Shown here one piece after another: positions 25,177-32,805 of a stretch of DNA of 62,238 bases. This stretch comes from Acidobacteriota bacterium. Lineage in GTDB: Bacteria > Acidobacteriota > Vicinamibacteria > Vicinamibacterales > CAVVIG01. Numbering within the stretch: position 1 is the first letter of the stretch; every line of letters starts with the position of its first letter. The stretch lies in NCBI GenBank assembly GCA_025463215.1, contig JAOBWF010000246.1, positions 1-62,238 on the forward strand. The letters run 5' to 3'. The position numbers and the translations under genes are program-made. Under the pieces are notes generated by a model. It was given only the letters and a program-made list of their open reading frames with translations, did no database searches and had not been told where the DNA came from.

Positions 25177-26193
25177 GTGCGCAAGCTGATCTTGCGGAAC
25201 TTCCAGGCGCCCGGCGACATCGTCATGCTCACCGCGGCTGTACGCGATCTGCATCGCGCCCACCCGGGCGAGTTCCTGACGGACGTCCGGACGCCGTTCC
25301 CGGACCTGTGGGCATTCAATCCGTACCTCACGCCGCTCAGCGAGACGGATCCGGATGTCGAAGTCGTCGACTGCGAGTACCCGCTGATCCATCAGTGCAA
25401 TACGACGCCGTGCCATTTCCTTCACGGCTTTCCCGCGTTCTTGAACGAGCGGCTCGGGCTGCGGATTCGTGTCAGCGACTATAAAGGCGATATCCACGTC
25501 GGAGACGTCGAGCGGACGTGGTGCGAGCACGTGCGGGCGCTCGAGCCCGACCCCCAACCGTATTGGCTGCTCGTGTCTGGCGGGAAGTTCGATTACACCA
25601 TCAAGTGGTGGGATCACGATCGATATCAACAGGTCGTCGATCATTTCAACGGCCGCATTCAGTTCGTCCAGGTGGGCGAGGCCTCACACCATCATCCTCC
25701 GCTGCGCGGCGTGGTCGATCTTCGCGGCCAGACCACATTGCGGCAACTGGTGCTGCTGGTCCATCAGGCACAGGGCGTGCTCTCGCCGGTGAGCTTGCTG
25801 ATGCACCTTGCCGCCGCGGTCGAGCCCCCGGCGGGGGCGCCGCGGCTGCGGCCGTGCGTCGTCATCGCCGGCGGCCGCGAGCCGCCGCATTTCACGGCCT
25901 ATCCGCACCACCAGTTCGTGCACACCGTCGGCGCGCTGCGCTGCTGCGATCAGGGGGGCTGCTGGAAATCGCGGACGCTGCCGCTCGGCGACGGCGACGA
26001 CAAGGACCGGCCCGAGGAACTCTGCGTCGACGTGGTCGGCCGGTTGCCGCGGTGTATGGACATGATCACGGCGCAAACCGTGATCGAACGTATCGACATG
26101 TACTTCAGAGGGGGAGCATTACAGTGGCCGATCAATTCAACGACGACGACACCGTCCGGCAGCGACTCGAGGCGCGCCGGCGTTTCCTGCTGA
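25177..26193 (+). CDS. GT9-like (ADP-heptose-type) glycosyltransferase with Cys-rich C-terminus
   Basis: A 338-residue soluble glycosyltransferase of GT-B type starting at GTG 25177. The N-terminal Rossmann half shows RNFQAPGDIVMLTAAVRDL, the nucleotide-sugar heptosyltransferase signature, and NPYL. The C-terminal half includes LLVSGGKFDYTIKWW and a lobe with LSPVSLLMHLAAAV, where GT9 enzymes bind the ADP-sugar. A C-terminal cysteine cluster (Cys256, 257, 262, 283, 293) recalls the iron finger of the serine heptosyltransferase TibC, though the spacing differs. The last 23 codons overlap the next gene, whose product is serine-rich. I infer that this enzyme glycosylates that protein; the donor sugar is unknown. 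No strong ribosome-binding site precedes the GTG. Confidence 0.75.
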   Translation: MRKLILRNFQAPGDIVMLTAAVRDLHRAHPGEFLTDVRTPFPDLWAFNPYLTPLSETDPDVEVVDCEYPLIHQCNTTPCHFLHGFPAFLNERLGLRIRVSDYKGDIHVGDVERTWCEHVRALEPDPQPYWLLVSGGKFDYTIKWWDHDRYQQVVDHFNGRIQFVQVGEASHHHPPLRGVVDLRGQTTLRQLVLLVHQAQGVLSPVSLLMHLAAAVEPPAGAPRLRPCVVIAGGREPPHFTAYPHHQFVHTVGALRCCDQGGCWKSRTLPLGDGDDKDRPEELCVDVVGRLPRCMDMITAQTVIERIDMYFRGGALQWPINSTTTTPSGSDSRRAGVSC

Positions 26194-26525
26194 TGCTGTC
26201 AGGCGGCGCCCTCACCGGGACGCTGTTCACCGCATGCGCCGATTCGCCGTCGCAGCCGACGGCGATCGCGAGCTCGTCGAGCAGCAATGCGTCGAGCAGC
26301 AGTTCGTCCAGTGGTACGTCGTCGAGCAGTAGCTCGTCGAGTAGCAGTTCCTCGTCGATCGCTTCATCGAGCAGCAGTTCCTCGTCGCCGGGGAGCTCCA
26401 GTTCATCGGGATCGAGCTCCAGTTCGTCGGGATCGAGCGGCGGGTCGTCGGGATCGAGCGGCAGCTCAGGGTCTTTCGGATCGACCGGTTCGGCGGCAAC
26501 GGGCGGCCGCGGTCTGCTGGTGTAA
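26124..26525 (+). CDS. Poly-serine Tat-type lipoprotein
   Basis: A 133-residue protein starting at GTG 26124 with GGGGGAG upstream. Residues 1-37 form a signal: acidic head, twin-arginine-like ARRRFLLML, hydrophobic core and lipobox FTAC with Cys38 as the lipidation site. After a short linker, residues 50-123 are 55 serines out of 74, in runs of 5, 7, 13, 8, 5 and 6 broken by NA, GT, IA, PG and G, then Ser-Ser-Gly repeats, ending GGRGLLV. The serines are written with both AGY and TCN codons in irregular order, so the tract is kept as protein and is not simple DNA slippage. The gene overlaps the 3' end of the glycosyltransferase gene by 70 bases. I infer a surface-anchored, probably O-glycosylated, mucin-like stalk. 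Confidence 0.75.
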   Translation: MADQFNDDDTVRQRLEARRRFLLMLSGGALTGTLFTACADSPSQPTAIASSSSSNASSSSSSSGTSSSSSSSSSSSSSIASSSSSSSSPGSSSSSGSSSSSSGSSGGSSGSSGSSGSFGSTGSAATGGRGLLV

Positions 26526-26725
26526 ACACCACGCTCTTTGCTCGCGCCGAGCGGAGGAGGTTGGTGCCGCGCGCCGGCTGTCATGCACTGTCTGGAAGAC
26601 CGCCGGTTGTTCGTCGGTTTGGTTGTGGATATATTTTAGAATGACGCCGCGTTCGTCCGCGTCGGCGGTGGCATAGCACCGACGATCTCGGCGCCCGGTC
26701 GCAGCCGCGGCCCCATGTCACGCGC

Positions 26726-28036
26726 GTGGAGGAGTCAGAAATCAGCGGCAAAGGATTGTTAGGTTTTACCGTGGCCGTCCCGACTGCATTTTCCAAAGCC
26801 GTGGCCGAACGCGTTATCGCGGCCAATCGCGAGCTCGCGCTCCGCTGGCTGTCGCGGCTGGAGCCGCTCGTCCCGGTGCATTCCGGCGAGATTTTCCCCT
26901 CACCGGAGCCGCTGAACCACATTCCCGAGTTGATTGCGAGAGTCGGCGTCTACCTGCGATCCGCCGACCAGGAAGAAATCGCGGCGAACGCGGCCGTCGT
27001 CAGCAAGGCGCAGGAGCTCGGATGGCTCCGTCACAGCCAGCGGGCATCCATCCACCAAATCCTGAAGGAATACGAATTACTCGGGGCGATCCTCGCCACC
27101 TTCATGCGGGATGAGACCGCCCGCCTCGCGGTCGCGCCAGATCCGTCGGACTGCTTTGACGTGATGGTCAGGCTGCAGAAGGCCGTGGCAGCATTGCAGC
27201 AGGCGACGGTCGACACCTTCCTCAGTCTGTATGTCGACACGATTACCGCGCAGGGACGCCGCATCGACGACTTCACTCGGGTCGTCAGCCATGAGCTGCG
27301 GCAGCCGATATCGGCGCTGCAGATGGCTGTCCATCTCTTGAAGGTCGATCCCGGCGCACGCAGCCCGGAACGGCTCGACCGCAGCATCGCCGTGCTGCAT
27401 CGCAACGTCGATCACGTGTTGAGCACGATGCGCAATCTCGAGCTCGTGTCGCGGAGCGATCCCGACAACCCGGTCACGCAGGAGGTCAGCCTGACTGCGA
27501 TCGCGAACGAGGCCGCCCGTCGTCTGCGAGACGTCGCCGACGCGCGTTACGTCGATATCCGGGTTGCCCAGAATCTGCCGGTCGTCAACGCCGACGTCGC
27601 CCGGGTCGAGCTCGTGCTGATGAATCTGCTGTCGAATGCGATCAAATACAGCGATCCGGCGAAACCCGATCGGATCGTCACCGTCGAACGCGTCGACTCG
27701 ATCGGCGGCACGTGCGCCGTGGCGATCGCCGACAACGGGCTGGGAATCGCGGCCGATCAGGTGACGCTGATCTTCGAACGGTACGTCCGGGCTCACGCCG
27801 ACCGCGATCTCGATCTCGGCGTCGAAGGCCGGGGATTGGGGCTCGACATTGTACGGAAGTCGGTGCACAGCCTCGGCGGCGCGATCGACGTCCGATCGAC
27901 GGAAGGCGTCGGCACGACGTTCACGCTCACCCTTCCGCTCGACGACGCGCCGGGTACGACAGGACGGCAGGGCCGTCCTTCACCGCGCGCGGCGGACTTC
28001 AGCGCGATCGGCCACTCGGTCGAGCCTGACGAATAA
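26726..28036 (+). CDS. Soluble sensor histidine kinase with RsbR-like N-terminal domain
   Basis: A 436-residue kinase without membrane segments. The N-terminal helical region (25-170: RELALRWLSRLEPLVPVHSGE to TVDTFLSLYVDTI) looks like the non-haem globin-like RsbR N-terminal domain used for stress sensing. The HisKA motif VVSHELRQPISAL places the phosphoacceptor at His189. The HATPase domain has VLMNLLSNAIKYSD, ADNGLGI and GRGLGLDIV. The GTG at 26726 is tentative; a GTG at 26771 is also possible. It follows the poly-serine gene by 200 bases, and an OmpR-type regulator lies 770 bases downstream in the same direction and may be its partner. Confidence 0.82.
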   Translation: MEESEISGKGLLGFTVAVPTAFSKAVAERVIAANRELALRWLSRLEPLVPVHSGEIFPSPEPLNHIPELIARVGVYLRSADQEEIAANAAVVSKAQELGWLRHSQRASIHQILKEYELLGAILATFMRDETARLAVAPDPSDCFDVMVRLQKAVAALQQATVDTFLSLYVDTITAQGRRIDDFTRVVSHELRQPISALQMAVHLLKVDPGARSPERLDRSIAVLHRNVDHVLSTMRNLELVSRSDPDNPVTQEVSLTAIANEAARRLRDVADARYVDIRVAQNLPVVNADVARVELVLMNLLSNAIKYSDPAKPDRIVTVERVDSIGGTCAVAIADNGLGIAADQVTLIFERYVRAHADRDLDLGVEGRGLGLDIVRKSVHSLGGAIDVRSTEGVGTTFTLTLPLDDAPGTTGRQGRPSPRAADFSAIGHSVEPDE

Positions 28037-28195
28037 ATCCGTCGTACATGGACCCACCAGGCGCCGCGCGACTCGGCGGCGGCCGTCGCGGCGACGGAGC
28101 TCTGGTAAATACCCACAAAATCGTTGCACGCCGGTCGCTGGTACGTCCGGCGGTCGTGATGCCGGCCTCCTATCGTCCTTCCCTGGAGGCTGCTG

Positions 28196-28741
28196 ATGAT
28201 CCGCTCGACACTGGTGTTCGCTCTTGTCTTCGCCACACTCGCCACCCTTGACGCCCAGGCCGGAGCCGCGGGCGTTTGTGATCCGCACATCCGGTCGACC
28301 GAGGCCGGGCTGCTTGCGACCCTCGCCGACGGCGCTCGCGTGTCACCGACGCTGCGGCGTCTGATTGATCGGCTCAACGCCTCGGACGTCGTGGTCTACC
28401 TGATGTTCGACCGGGCGGCGACGGCGACCCTGGCGGGACATACGTCACTGCTGACGACCGCCGCCGGCCGGCGGTATCTGCGCGTGTCGATCGATCGTCG
28501 CAGCGGCGGCTGTCGACTGGCCGGCATCCTGGGGCACGAACTGCAGCATGCGGTCGAGATCGCGGAGTGCCCGGCGGTGACCGACGAGGCCGGCTTGATC
28601 CTGCTGTATCAGCGGATCGGCTTCCGATCCGGCGGCATCGCCGCAGACTGCTTCGACAGCGCCGGCGCGATCCTCGCCGGCCGGATCATCGAACGCGAAG
28701 TGGCAGCCCGTTACAGAGAATTTACCGGCGCCGGGCGTTAA
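28196..28741 (+). CDS. Secreted protein with HELQH zinc-protease-like motif
   Basis: A 181-residue protein with a Sec signal peptide (IRSTLVFALVFATLATLDAQA). The motif HELQH (His114-Glu115-x2-His118) in GILGHELQHAVEIAE has the HExxH form of zinc metallopeptidases, and Glu124 could be the third ligand. Four cysteines in the mature part may form disulfides. The protein is short for a protease, so it may be a minimal gluzincin-like fold or a degenerate relative. An AGGAGG-like box (TGGAGG) precedes the ATG. Function unknown. Confidence 0.7.
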   Translation: MIRSTLVFALVFATLATLDAQAGAAGVCDPHIRSTEAGLLATLADGARVSPTLRRLIDRLNASDVVVYLMFDRAATATLAGHTSLLTTAAGRRYLRVSIDRRSGGCRLAGILGHELQHAVEIAECPAVTDEAGLILLYQRIGFRSGGIAADCFDSAGAILAGRIIEREVAARYREFTGAGR

Positions 28742-28755
28742 CGCACATTTAACGC
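28738..28755 (+). promoter_or_regulatory. PhoB-type direct repeat TTAACGC-N4-TTAACGC
   Basis: Two identical 7-mers TTAACGC are separated by four bases (ACAT), giving the 11-bp period typical of tandem OmpR/PhoB-family binding sites. The repeat ends 47 bases before the start of an OmpR/PhoB-family regulator gene, and its first copy overlaps the stop codon of the preceding gene. Autoregulation is the simplest reading. Confidence 0.5.
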
Positions 28756-28802
28756 GGTCGACATCGCGGCGAAACGTCTGCCGCATAGGCTCACGATCCG
28801 AA

Positions 28803-29492
28803 ATGCCCAAACACCGCGTGCTTATCGTCGAAGACGAACAGGACATCGCCGGCCTCATCAAGCTGTCGATCGAACGCGCCGGCGACACCGACGCGCACAT
28901 CGTCGGTTCCGGTGACGCTGCGCTGAAAGCGGTCGCCGATCGCATCCCCGACCTGATCGTGCTGGACTTGAATCTGCCGGTCGTCGGCGGTCTCGAGGTC
29001 TGTCGCATCCTGCGGTCGCGCAGCGACGTGCCGCACGTGCCGATCATCATGTTGACGGCGCGGGCGAGCGAGGACGACCGAGTGACGGGACTCGAACATG
29101 GCGCAGACGATTACGTCACCAAGCCGTTCAGCGTCCGAGAGCTGACCGCACGCGTGCGAGCCGCGCTTCGGCGCGGTCCCGCGAGCGAATCACGGAGCCG
29201 CGGCACGTATCAGGGGGATCGTCTGACCGCCGATTTCGAAGCGGTCGCGATCGCCGTCGACGGCGCCGCGGTGCGGCTGACGCGGCGCGAATTCGAGCTG
29301 CTCCAGTACCTCGTGCAGAACAAGAATCGCGTCGTCACCAGAGACCGCCTGCTCGAGCGGGTATGGGGATACGAGAGGCTGGTCGAGACCCGGTCGGTGG
29401 ACGTGCACGTCGGCCGGCTGCGGAACAAGCTTGGCGAGGCGAGCCGCCAGATCGAAACGGTCGTCGGCCTCGGCTACCGCTTTATCGATTGA
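28803..29492 (+). CDS. OmpR/PhoB-family response regulator
   Basis: A 229-residue two-domain regulator. The receiver is complete: acidic pocket Glu10-Asp11, phosphoacceptor Asp55 (LIVLDLNLP), Thr85 and Lys107 (DDYVTKPF). The winged-helix domain (about 130-229) has the RREFELLQYLVQNKNRVVTRDRL recognition layout and ends in VVGLGYRFID. A PhoB-like direct repeat precedes the gene. The soluble histidine kinase upstream (26726-28036) is the nearest candidate partner. Confidence 0.92.
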   Translation: MPKHRVLIVEDEQDIAGLIKLSIERAGDTDAHIVGSGDAALKAVADRIPDLIVLDLNLPVVGGLEVCRILRSRSDVPHVPIIMLTARASEDDRVTGLEHGADDYVTKPFSVRELTARVRAALRRGPASESRSRGTYQGDRLTADFEAVAIAVDGAAVRLTRREFELLQYLVQNKNRVVTRDRLLERVWGYERLVETRSVDVHVGRLRNKLGEASRQIETVVGLGYRFID

Positions 29493-29544
29493 CGAACGTC
29501 GCCGACGCACAAGAGCTCGTCCCGTCCGATCGGCGCCGTGGGGG

Positions 29545-30027
29545 TCAGATCGCGGCGGCGGCCGCCGCCCAACCCGATGGATCCTGATCGGATTTGAACA
29601 TCTTATCGACGTTCACGAGGATCTCGCCGCCTTCCACACGGATGGCGAGGCGGTCCATGTTCCGCGTCGCGCGGCCGTTCATGAAGACGCCGGTCGGCTG
29701 ATATTTCGATTCGTGCTTGGGGCACTGGAACCGATTCTCCTTCGGCAACCAGCGCAGCATCTGGTTCTGATGCGGACACGCCAGGTTGAATGCATAGAGG
29801 TGCCCCTGATAGCGGACGATGATCACCTGCCCGGTCTTGTCGATCGTCACGCCGTCGGCGGCGGGGACCGGATAGCGGTGCTCGGGGCCCGCCCCGCCGC
29901 CGTCGACGATCGTCACCGTCAGCGCGGCCAGGTCGGTGGCGCTGAGGCCGAGCGCCGCGGCGCTGATCGTGAAGCAGCCGATCATCTGCAGGAACTGCCG
30001 CCGCGGCCCAGGCTTGTTATCCGGCAT
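29545..30027 (-). CDS. Rieske 2Fe-2S protein with Tat signal
   Basis: A 160-residue protein with a twin-arginine-like leader (GPRRQFLQMIGCFTISAAALG). The Rieske cluster ligands are Cys84/His86 (CPH) and Cys102/His105 (CPKH), embedded in NLACPHQNQMLRW and FQCPKHESKYQPTG. The uncleaved-looking leader could anchor the protein to the membrane, as in cytochrome bc1 Rieske subunits. It ends an operon with two small membrane proteins (starts overlap), so the three probably form a compact electron-transfer module. The quinone or haem partner is not obvious. Confidence 0.88.
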   Translation of the reverse strand: MPDNKPGPRRQFLQMIGCFTISAAALGLSATDLAALTVTIVDGGGAGPEHRYPVPAADGVTIDKTGQVIIVRYQGHLYAFNLACPHQNQMLRWLPKENRFQCPKHESKYQPTGVFMNGRATRNMDRLAIRVEGGEILVNVDKMFKSDQDPSGWAAAAAAI

Positions 30028-30505
30028 TGGTCAATGCCACCCCGGCGAAGGCGACCAGGAACCACAGCACGAGGCTGATCATCGACGTGGCCCGTAGCCG
30101 GCCCCATGCGCCGCCGACGCCGCGGCTGGCGTGCCGTTCCGCCGACTGCAGCACCACGCCGTTCGTCAGCAGGGCCAGAATGAGCGCCATCTTGATCCAG
30201 AAGATGCGGGACGAGAAAAACGTGTCGACATCGGCCGCGAACAGCAACAGGCCGCTGACCACGATGAAGACCAGTCCGAGGACGACGACGCGGTGCGTGC
30301 CCGCGAGCGCCTCGACCTGATGGCGCCGCTCGGCGTCGTGTCCGGCGGCCGCGAGCAGCGTCGCGCGGTCCGCGGCGACCGCGCAGCCGCCGGCGCCGAC
30401 CAGACCACCGACGTGCGCGAACACAACGGCCGTGCGCACCGCGGCGTGATTGGAAAACAGCGTCGCCCACTGCGCGACGAGGGGCTCGAGCGGACCGAGC
30501 GTCAT
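30017..30505 (-). CDS. Four-helix membrane protein of the Rieske operon (DUF2214/CopD-like)
   Basis: A 162-residue membrane protein. Helices are AAVRTAVVFAHVGGLVGAGG, RVVVLGLVFIVVSGLLLFAA, IFWIKMALILALLTNGVVLQ and ISLVLWFLVAFAGVALT. His residues near the membrane surface (FAHVGG, THRVVV) and the FWIKM segment resemble DUF2214/CopD-like proteins, which may bind haem or copper. The ATG overlaps the upstream stop by ATGA, and its 3' end overlaps the Rieske gene by 11 bases. The haem idea is inference. Confidence 0.7.
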   Translation of the reverse strand: MTLGPLEPLVAQWATLFSNHAAVRTAVVFAHVGGLVGAGGCAVAADRATLLAAAGHDAERRHQVEALAGTHRVVVLGLVFIVVSGLLLFAADVDTFFSSRIFWIKMALILALLTNGVVLQSAERHASRGVGGAWGRLRATSMISLVLWFLVAFAGVALTNAG

Positions 30506-31101
30506 TTGTTCCCGAACAGCATCAACAGATAGCTGCCCGTCGCGATGCCCATCGACGTCAAGGCGATCGTCCGGTGGGTCTGCTTTTCGCTGTCGAGGGT
30601 GACGCCGGCACGGCCCCCCGGACCGCTCGCGAAAGTCGCGACGAATCCGGCGTCGGCGCCCATCATCAGGATGCCGTGGAGGAGCTTCGCCCGATGGTGG
30701 CTCGGGTCGTGACGGCTCTCCCACATGTTCCACGCGCCGGTGACGGTGTTGACCGCGAAGAGAGCGGTGATGCCGGTGCCCACCGCAATGTGGGCGCCGC
30801 GCCGCGCGCTGGCGGCCGCGTTGGCGTCGTTGTAGATCGACTGGCCGAGCGCGACCTCCGTCGCAAACAGCGGCAGCGTCGCGAAGCTCGCGTACTTATG
30901 GATTTTTGCGCGCGTGTAGTAGGCGTCGCTGTATTCGATCGCGACCGGGCGCGCGGTGGCCGGCTGGGGCTCGGCGGCCGCATCCGCAGCGTGCGCGGCC
31001 ACGGCGTCGGCCAGCGGCGTCGCCGGTTCCTGCGCGTAGGTCACTGCCGCTGAGCCGATGGCGAGGACGCAACCGAGCACCGCCGTAACGAAGCGGGTCA
31101 T
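30502..31101 (-). CDS. Exported/membrane protein, first gene of the Rieske operon
   Basis: A 199-residue protein with a Sec signal peptide (TRFVTAVLGCVLAIGSAAVTYAQ), a Pro/Ala linker, then four hydrophobic segments rich in conserved-looking His, Met and Trp (KIHKYASFATLPLFATEVAL; HIAVGTGITALFAVNTVTGAW; HHRAKLLHGILMMGADAGFV; HRTIALTSMGIATGSYLLML). The His placement in or next to helices resembles small b-type cytochromes, but the family is not certain. It is translationally coupled to the next membrane protein by ATGA and is the promoter-proximal gene of the operon. Confidence 0.7.
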   Translation of the reverse strand: MTRFVTAVLGCVLAIGSAAVTYAQEPATPLADAVAAHAADAAAEPQPATARPVAIEYSDAYYTRAKIHKYASFATLPLFATEVALGQSIYNDANAAASARRGAHIAVGTGITALFAVNTVTGAWNMWESRHDPSHHRAKLLHGILMMGADAGFVATFASGPGGRAGVTLDSEKQTHRTIALTSMGIATGSYLLMLFGNK

Positions 31102-31490
31102 GCCGGTCCTAGAGCATAACCGCTGCCAGCTGCGGCGGGGCCGCGACGCGGCGATGATCGTGGAGCGATCCGCACACCTGCCCTGTGTGAAACGTCCGCA
31201 TGGCCGCGCCGCGCCGTCGCCGCCGTAAAAATTACCGTCCGAATCTCTGGACATAAGTGTCGCTCGCAGAAGGCACCCGAAGAGTTCGCAACCGGATCTG
31301 CGCGTGCGTCGAGATAAAGATGTCGTGAGGCGATCGGGTCGCCGGCCCGCACACCCGAGGCTGCACGAAAGTGCGATCAGATCTGCGTGTCCCTGTGCGC
31401 AGCGCGACAGGTGTAGCGCGGAATCCGGGCGATTCGATGCCGCTGACGACCGGCCTCCAACTTGCCCGATCGGCGAACAGGAGGTTACGC
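31102..31490. other. Divergent intergenic region
   Basis: These 389 bases separate the Rieske operon from the DUF4136 gene. CACAC (31173-31177) and GTGTG (31185-31189) form a short inverted repeat. At 31382-31401 TCTGCGTG-N4-TGTGCGCA resembles a broken copy of the 14-bp element found before three other genes and ends 90 bases before the next start. No gene is supported here. Confidence 0.4.
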
Positions 31491-32054
31491 ATGAAAGTCT
31501 CACACGTGATCAGCGCGGGCGCCCTGGCGATCTTCGCCGCCGGCTGCGGTTACAGCATCAAGACATCCACCGACTACGACCACAACGTCAGGTTCTCGAA
31601 CTATCACTCGTTCTTCATGATGAAGGGCAATTCGTCCGGCAACCCGCTGCTCGATCAGCGCGCCGCGGCCGACGTCACGAGCGCGCTCACGTCGAAAGGC
31701 TGGATGGAAGTCCCGGAAGGCCAGGGGGAGACGGCCGTGGTCGTTCACGCCGCGACGAAAACCAAGCATACCTACGACACATTCTACGACGGCTGGGGCG
31801 GATGGGGATGGCGGGGCGGCTGGGGCGGCAGGTACGGCGGCTTCGGCGGGGCGACGACCTTCGTCAATGACTACAAGGTCGGCACGCTCGTCGTCGACAT
31901 CTTCGACGCGAAGACAAAGGAAGCGATCTGGCACGGCAACGCCAGCGATGCGATGTCGGACAACGCCAACGCGAACGCGCAGGCGACGGAAGCCGCGGTC
32001 GACAAGATGTTCCAGAACTTCCCGCCGCCGCCGGCGGTCGCGAAGGGGAAGTAG
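31491..32054 (+). CDS. DUF4136 lipoprotein
   Basis: A 187-residue lipoprotein: signal ISAGALAIFAAGC with a lipobox cysteine near residue 19, then the DUF4136 domain beginning KTSTDYDHNVRFSNYHSFF and ending in the conserved DAKTKEAIWHGNASDAM block. A Gly/Trp-rich loop (GWGGWGWRGGWGGRYGG) interrupts the middle. AGGAGG precedes the ATG. The family is outer-membrane or periplasmic and of unknown function. Confidence 0.88.
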   Translation: MKVSHVISAGALAIFAAGCGYSIKTSTDYDHNVRFSNYHSFFMMKGNSSGNPLLDQRAAADVTSALTSKGWMEVPEGQGETAVVVHAATKTKHTYDTFYDGWGGWGWRGGWGGRYGGFGGATTFVNDYKVGTLVVDIFDAKTKEAIWHGNASDAMSDNANANAQATEAAVDKMFQNFPPPPAVAKGK

Positions 32055-32064
32055 CGTGGCGGCG

Positions 32065-32805
32065 ATGCGAGCGCTGGCGAGATTCACCGGCGCGCTGGCG
32101 CTCGTCGCCATCAGTCTCGCGACGAGCGGATCGGCCGGCGCCGAGGGTCGGCAGATCGGCAACGACGCTCCTGCGATTCGATTCGCCGAGGAACCGTCGA
32201 TCCTCGTGCGGATTGACGGCGACCCGGTCTATCGTCCGATCGCCGGGACGAATCTGCAGCGGATCGTCAACACCAGGCCGTTCCTCGTTCGCGACGATGC
32301 GGGAATCCATTACCTGAAGGTGTTCGACGGCTGGATGGAGACCTACGAGCTGACCGGGCTGTGGTCGGTGTCGGGCGTCGCGCCACGCGGTGTCCAACCG
32401 GCGTTCGAGCAGGCAGTCGCCGACAAGTCGGTCGATCTACTCGACGGCAGCAACCGGCGACAGCCGGACGAGGTGCCGACGCTCGACGACGGCCGCGCCC
32501 CGGCGATTTTCGTGGCGACGATGCCGACCGAACTGATCGTGACCGACGGCCGGCCGCGGTTCGTCACGATCGACGGCTCGTCGCTGCAGTACGCCGAGAA
32601 CACGACTGCGGATCTGTTCAAGGAGCCGACCGACGACGAGCTGTACGTGCTGATCGCCGGCCGTTGGTTCCGCGCCTGGACGACCGACGGCCCGTGGGAG
32701 TCCGTGCCGAGCCGCGAGCTGCCGAAAGACTTCTCCACCATTCCCGACAGCTGTCCGAAAGCGAGGGTCAAGGCATTCATCGGGGACACCGGGGCGGTGC
32801 GATGA
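32065..32805 (+). CDS. Exported protein with repeated 'ELIVTDGRPRFVTIDG' modules
   Basis: A 246-residue secreted protein (signal RALARFTGALALVAISLATSGSAGA). It contains two related modules: EEPSILVRIDGDPVYRPIAGTNLQRIVNT and MPTELIVTDGRPRFVTIDGSSLQYAENT, each followed by an aromatic strand pair (YLKVFDGWMET; YVLIAGRWFRAW). This pattern matches a family sometimes labelled carbohydrate-binding family V/XII, usually longer. It overlaps the phosphatase gene by ATGA. A GTG at 32056 is an alternative start. Ligand unknown. Confidence 0.72.
   Translation: MRALARFTGALALVAISLATSGSAGAEGRQIGNDAPAIRFAEEPSILVRIDGDPVYRPIAGTNLQRIVNTRPFLVRDDAGIHYLKVFDGWMETYELTGLWSVSGVAPRGVQPAFEQAVADKSVDLLDGSNRRQPDEVPTLDDGRAPAIFVATMPTELIVTDGRPRFVTIDGSSLQYAENTTADLFKEPTDDELYVLIAGRWFRAWTTDGPWESVPSRELPKDFSTIPDSCPKARVKAFIGDTGAVR

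Noticed and set aside
26227..26584. Minus-strand frames opposite the poly-Ser gene (Asp/Glu/Leu- or Cys/Ser-rich repeats)
   Set aside because: They only mirror the serine codons; the plus frame has a signal peptide, lipobox and ribosome-binding site.
31173..31189. CACAC-N7-GTGTG inverted repeat in the divergent gap
   Set aside because: Only five bases per arm; too short to claim as an operator on its own.
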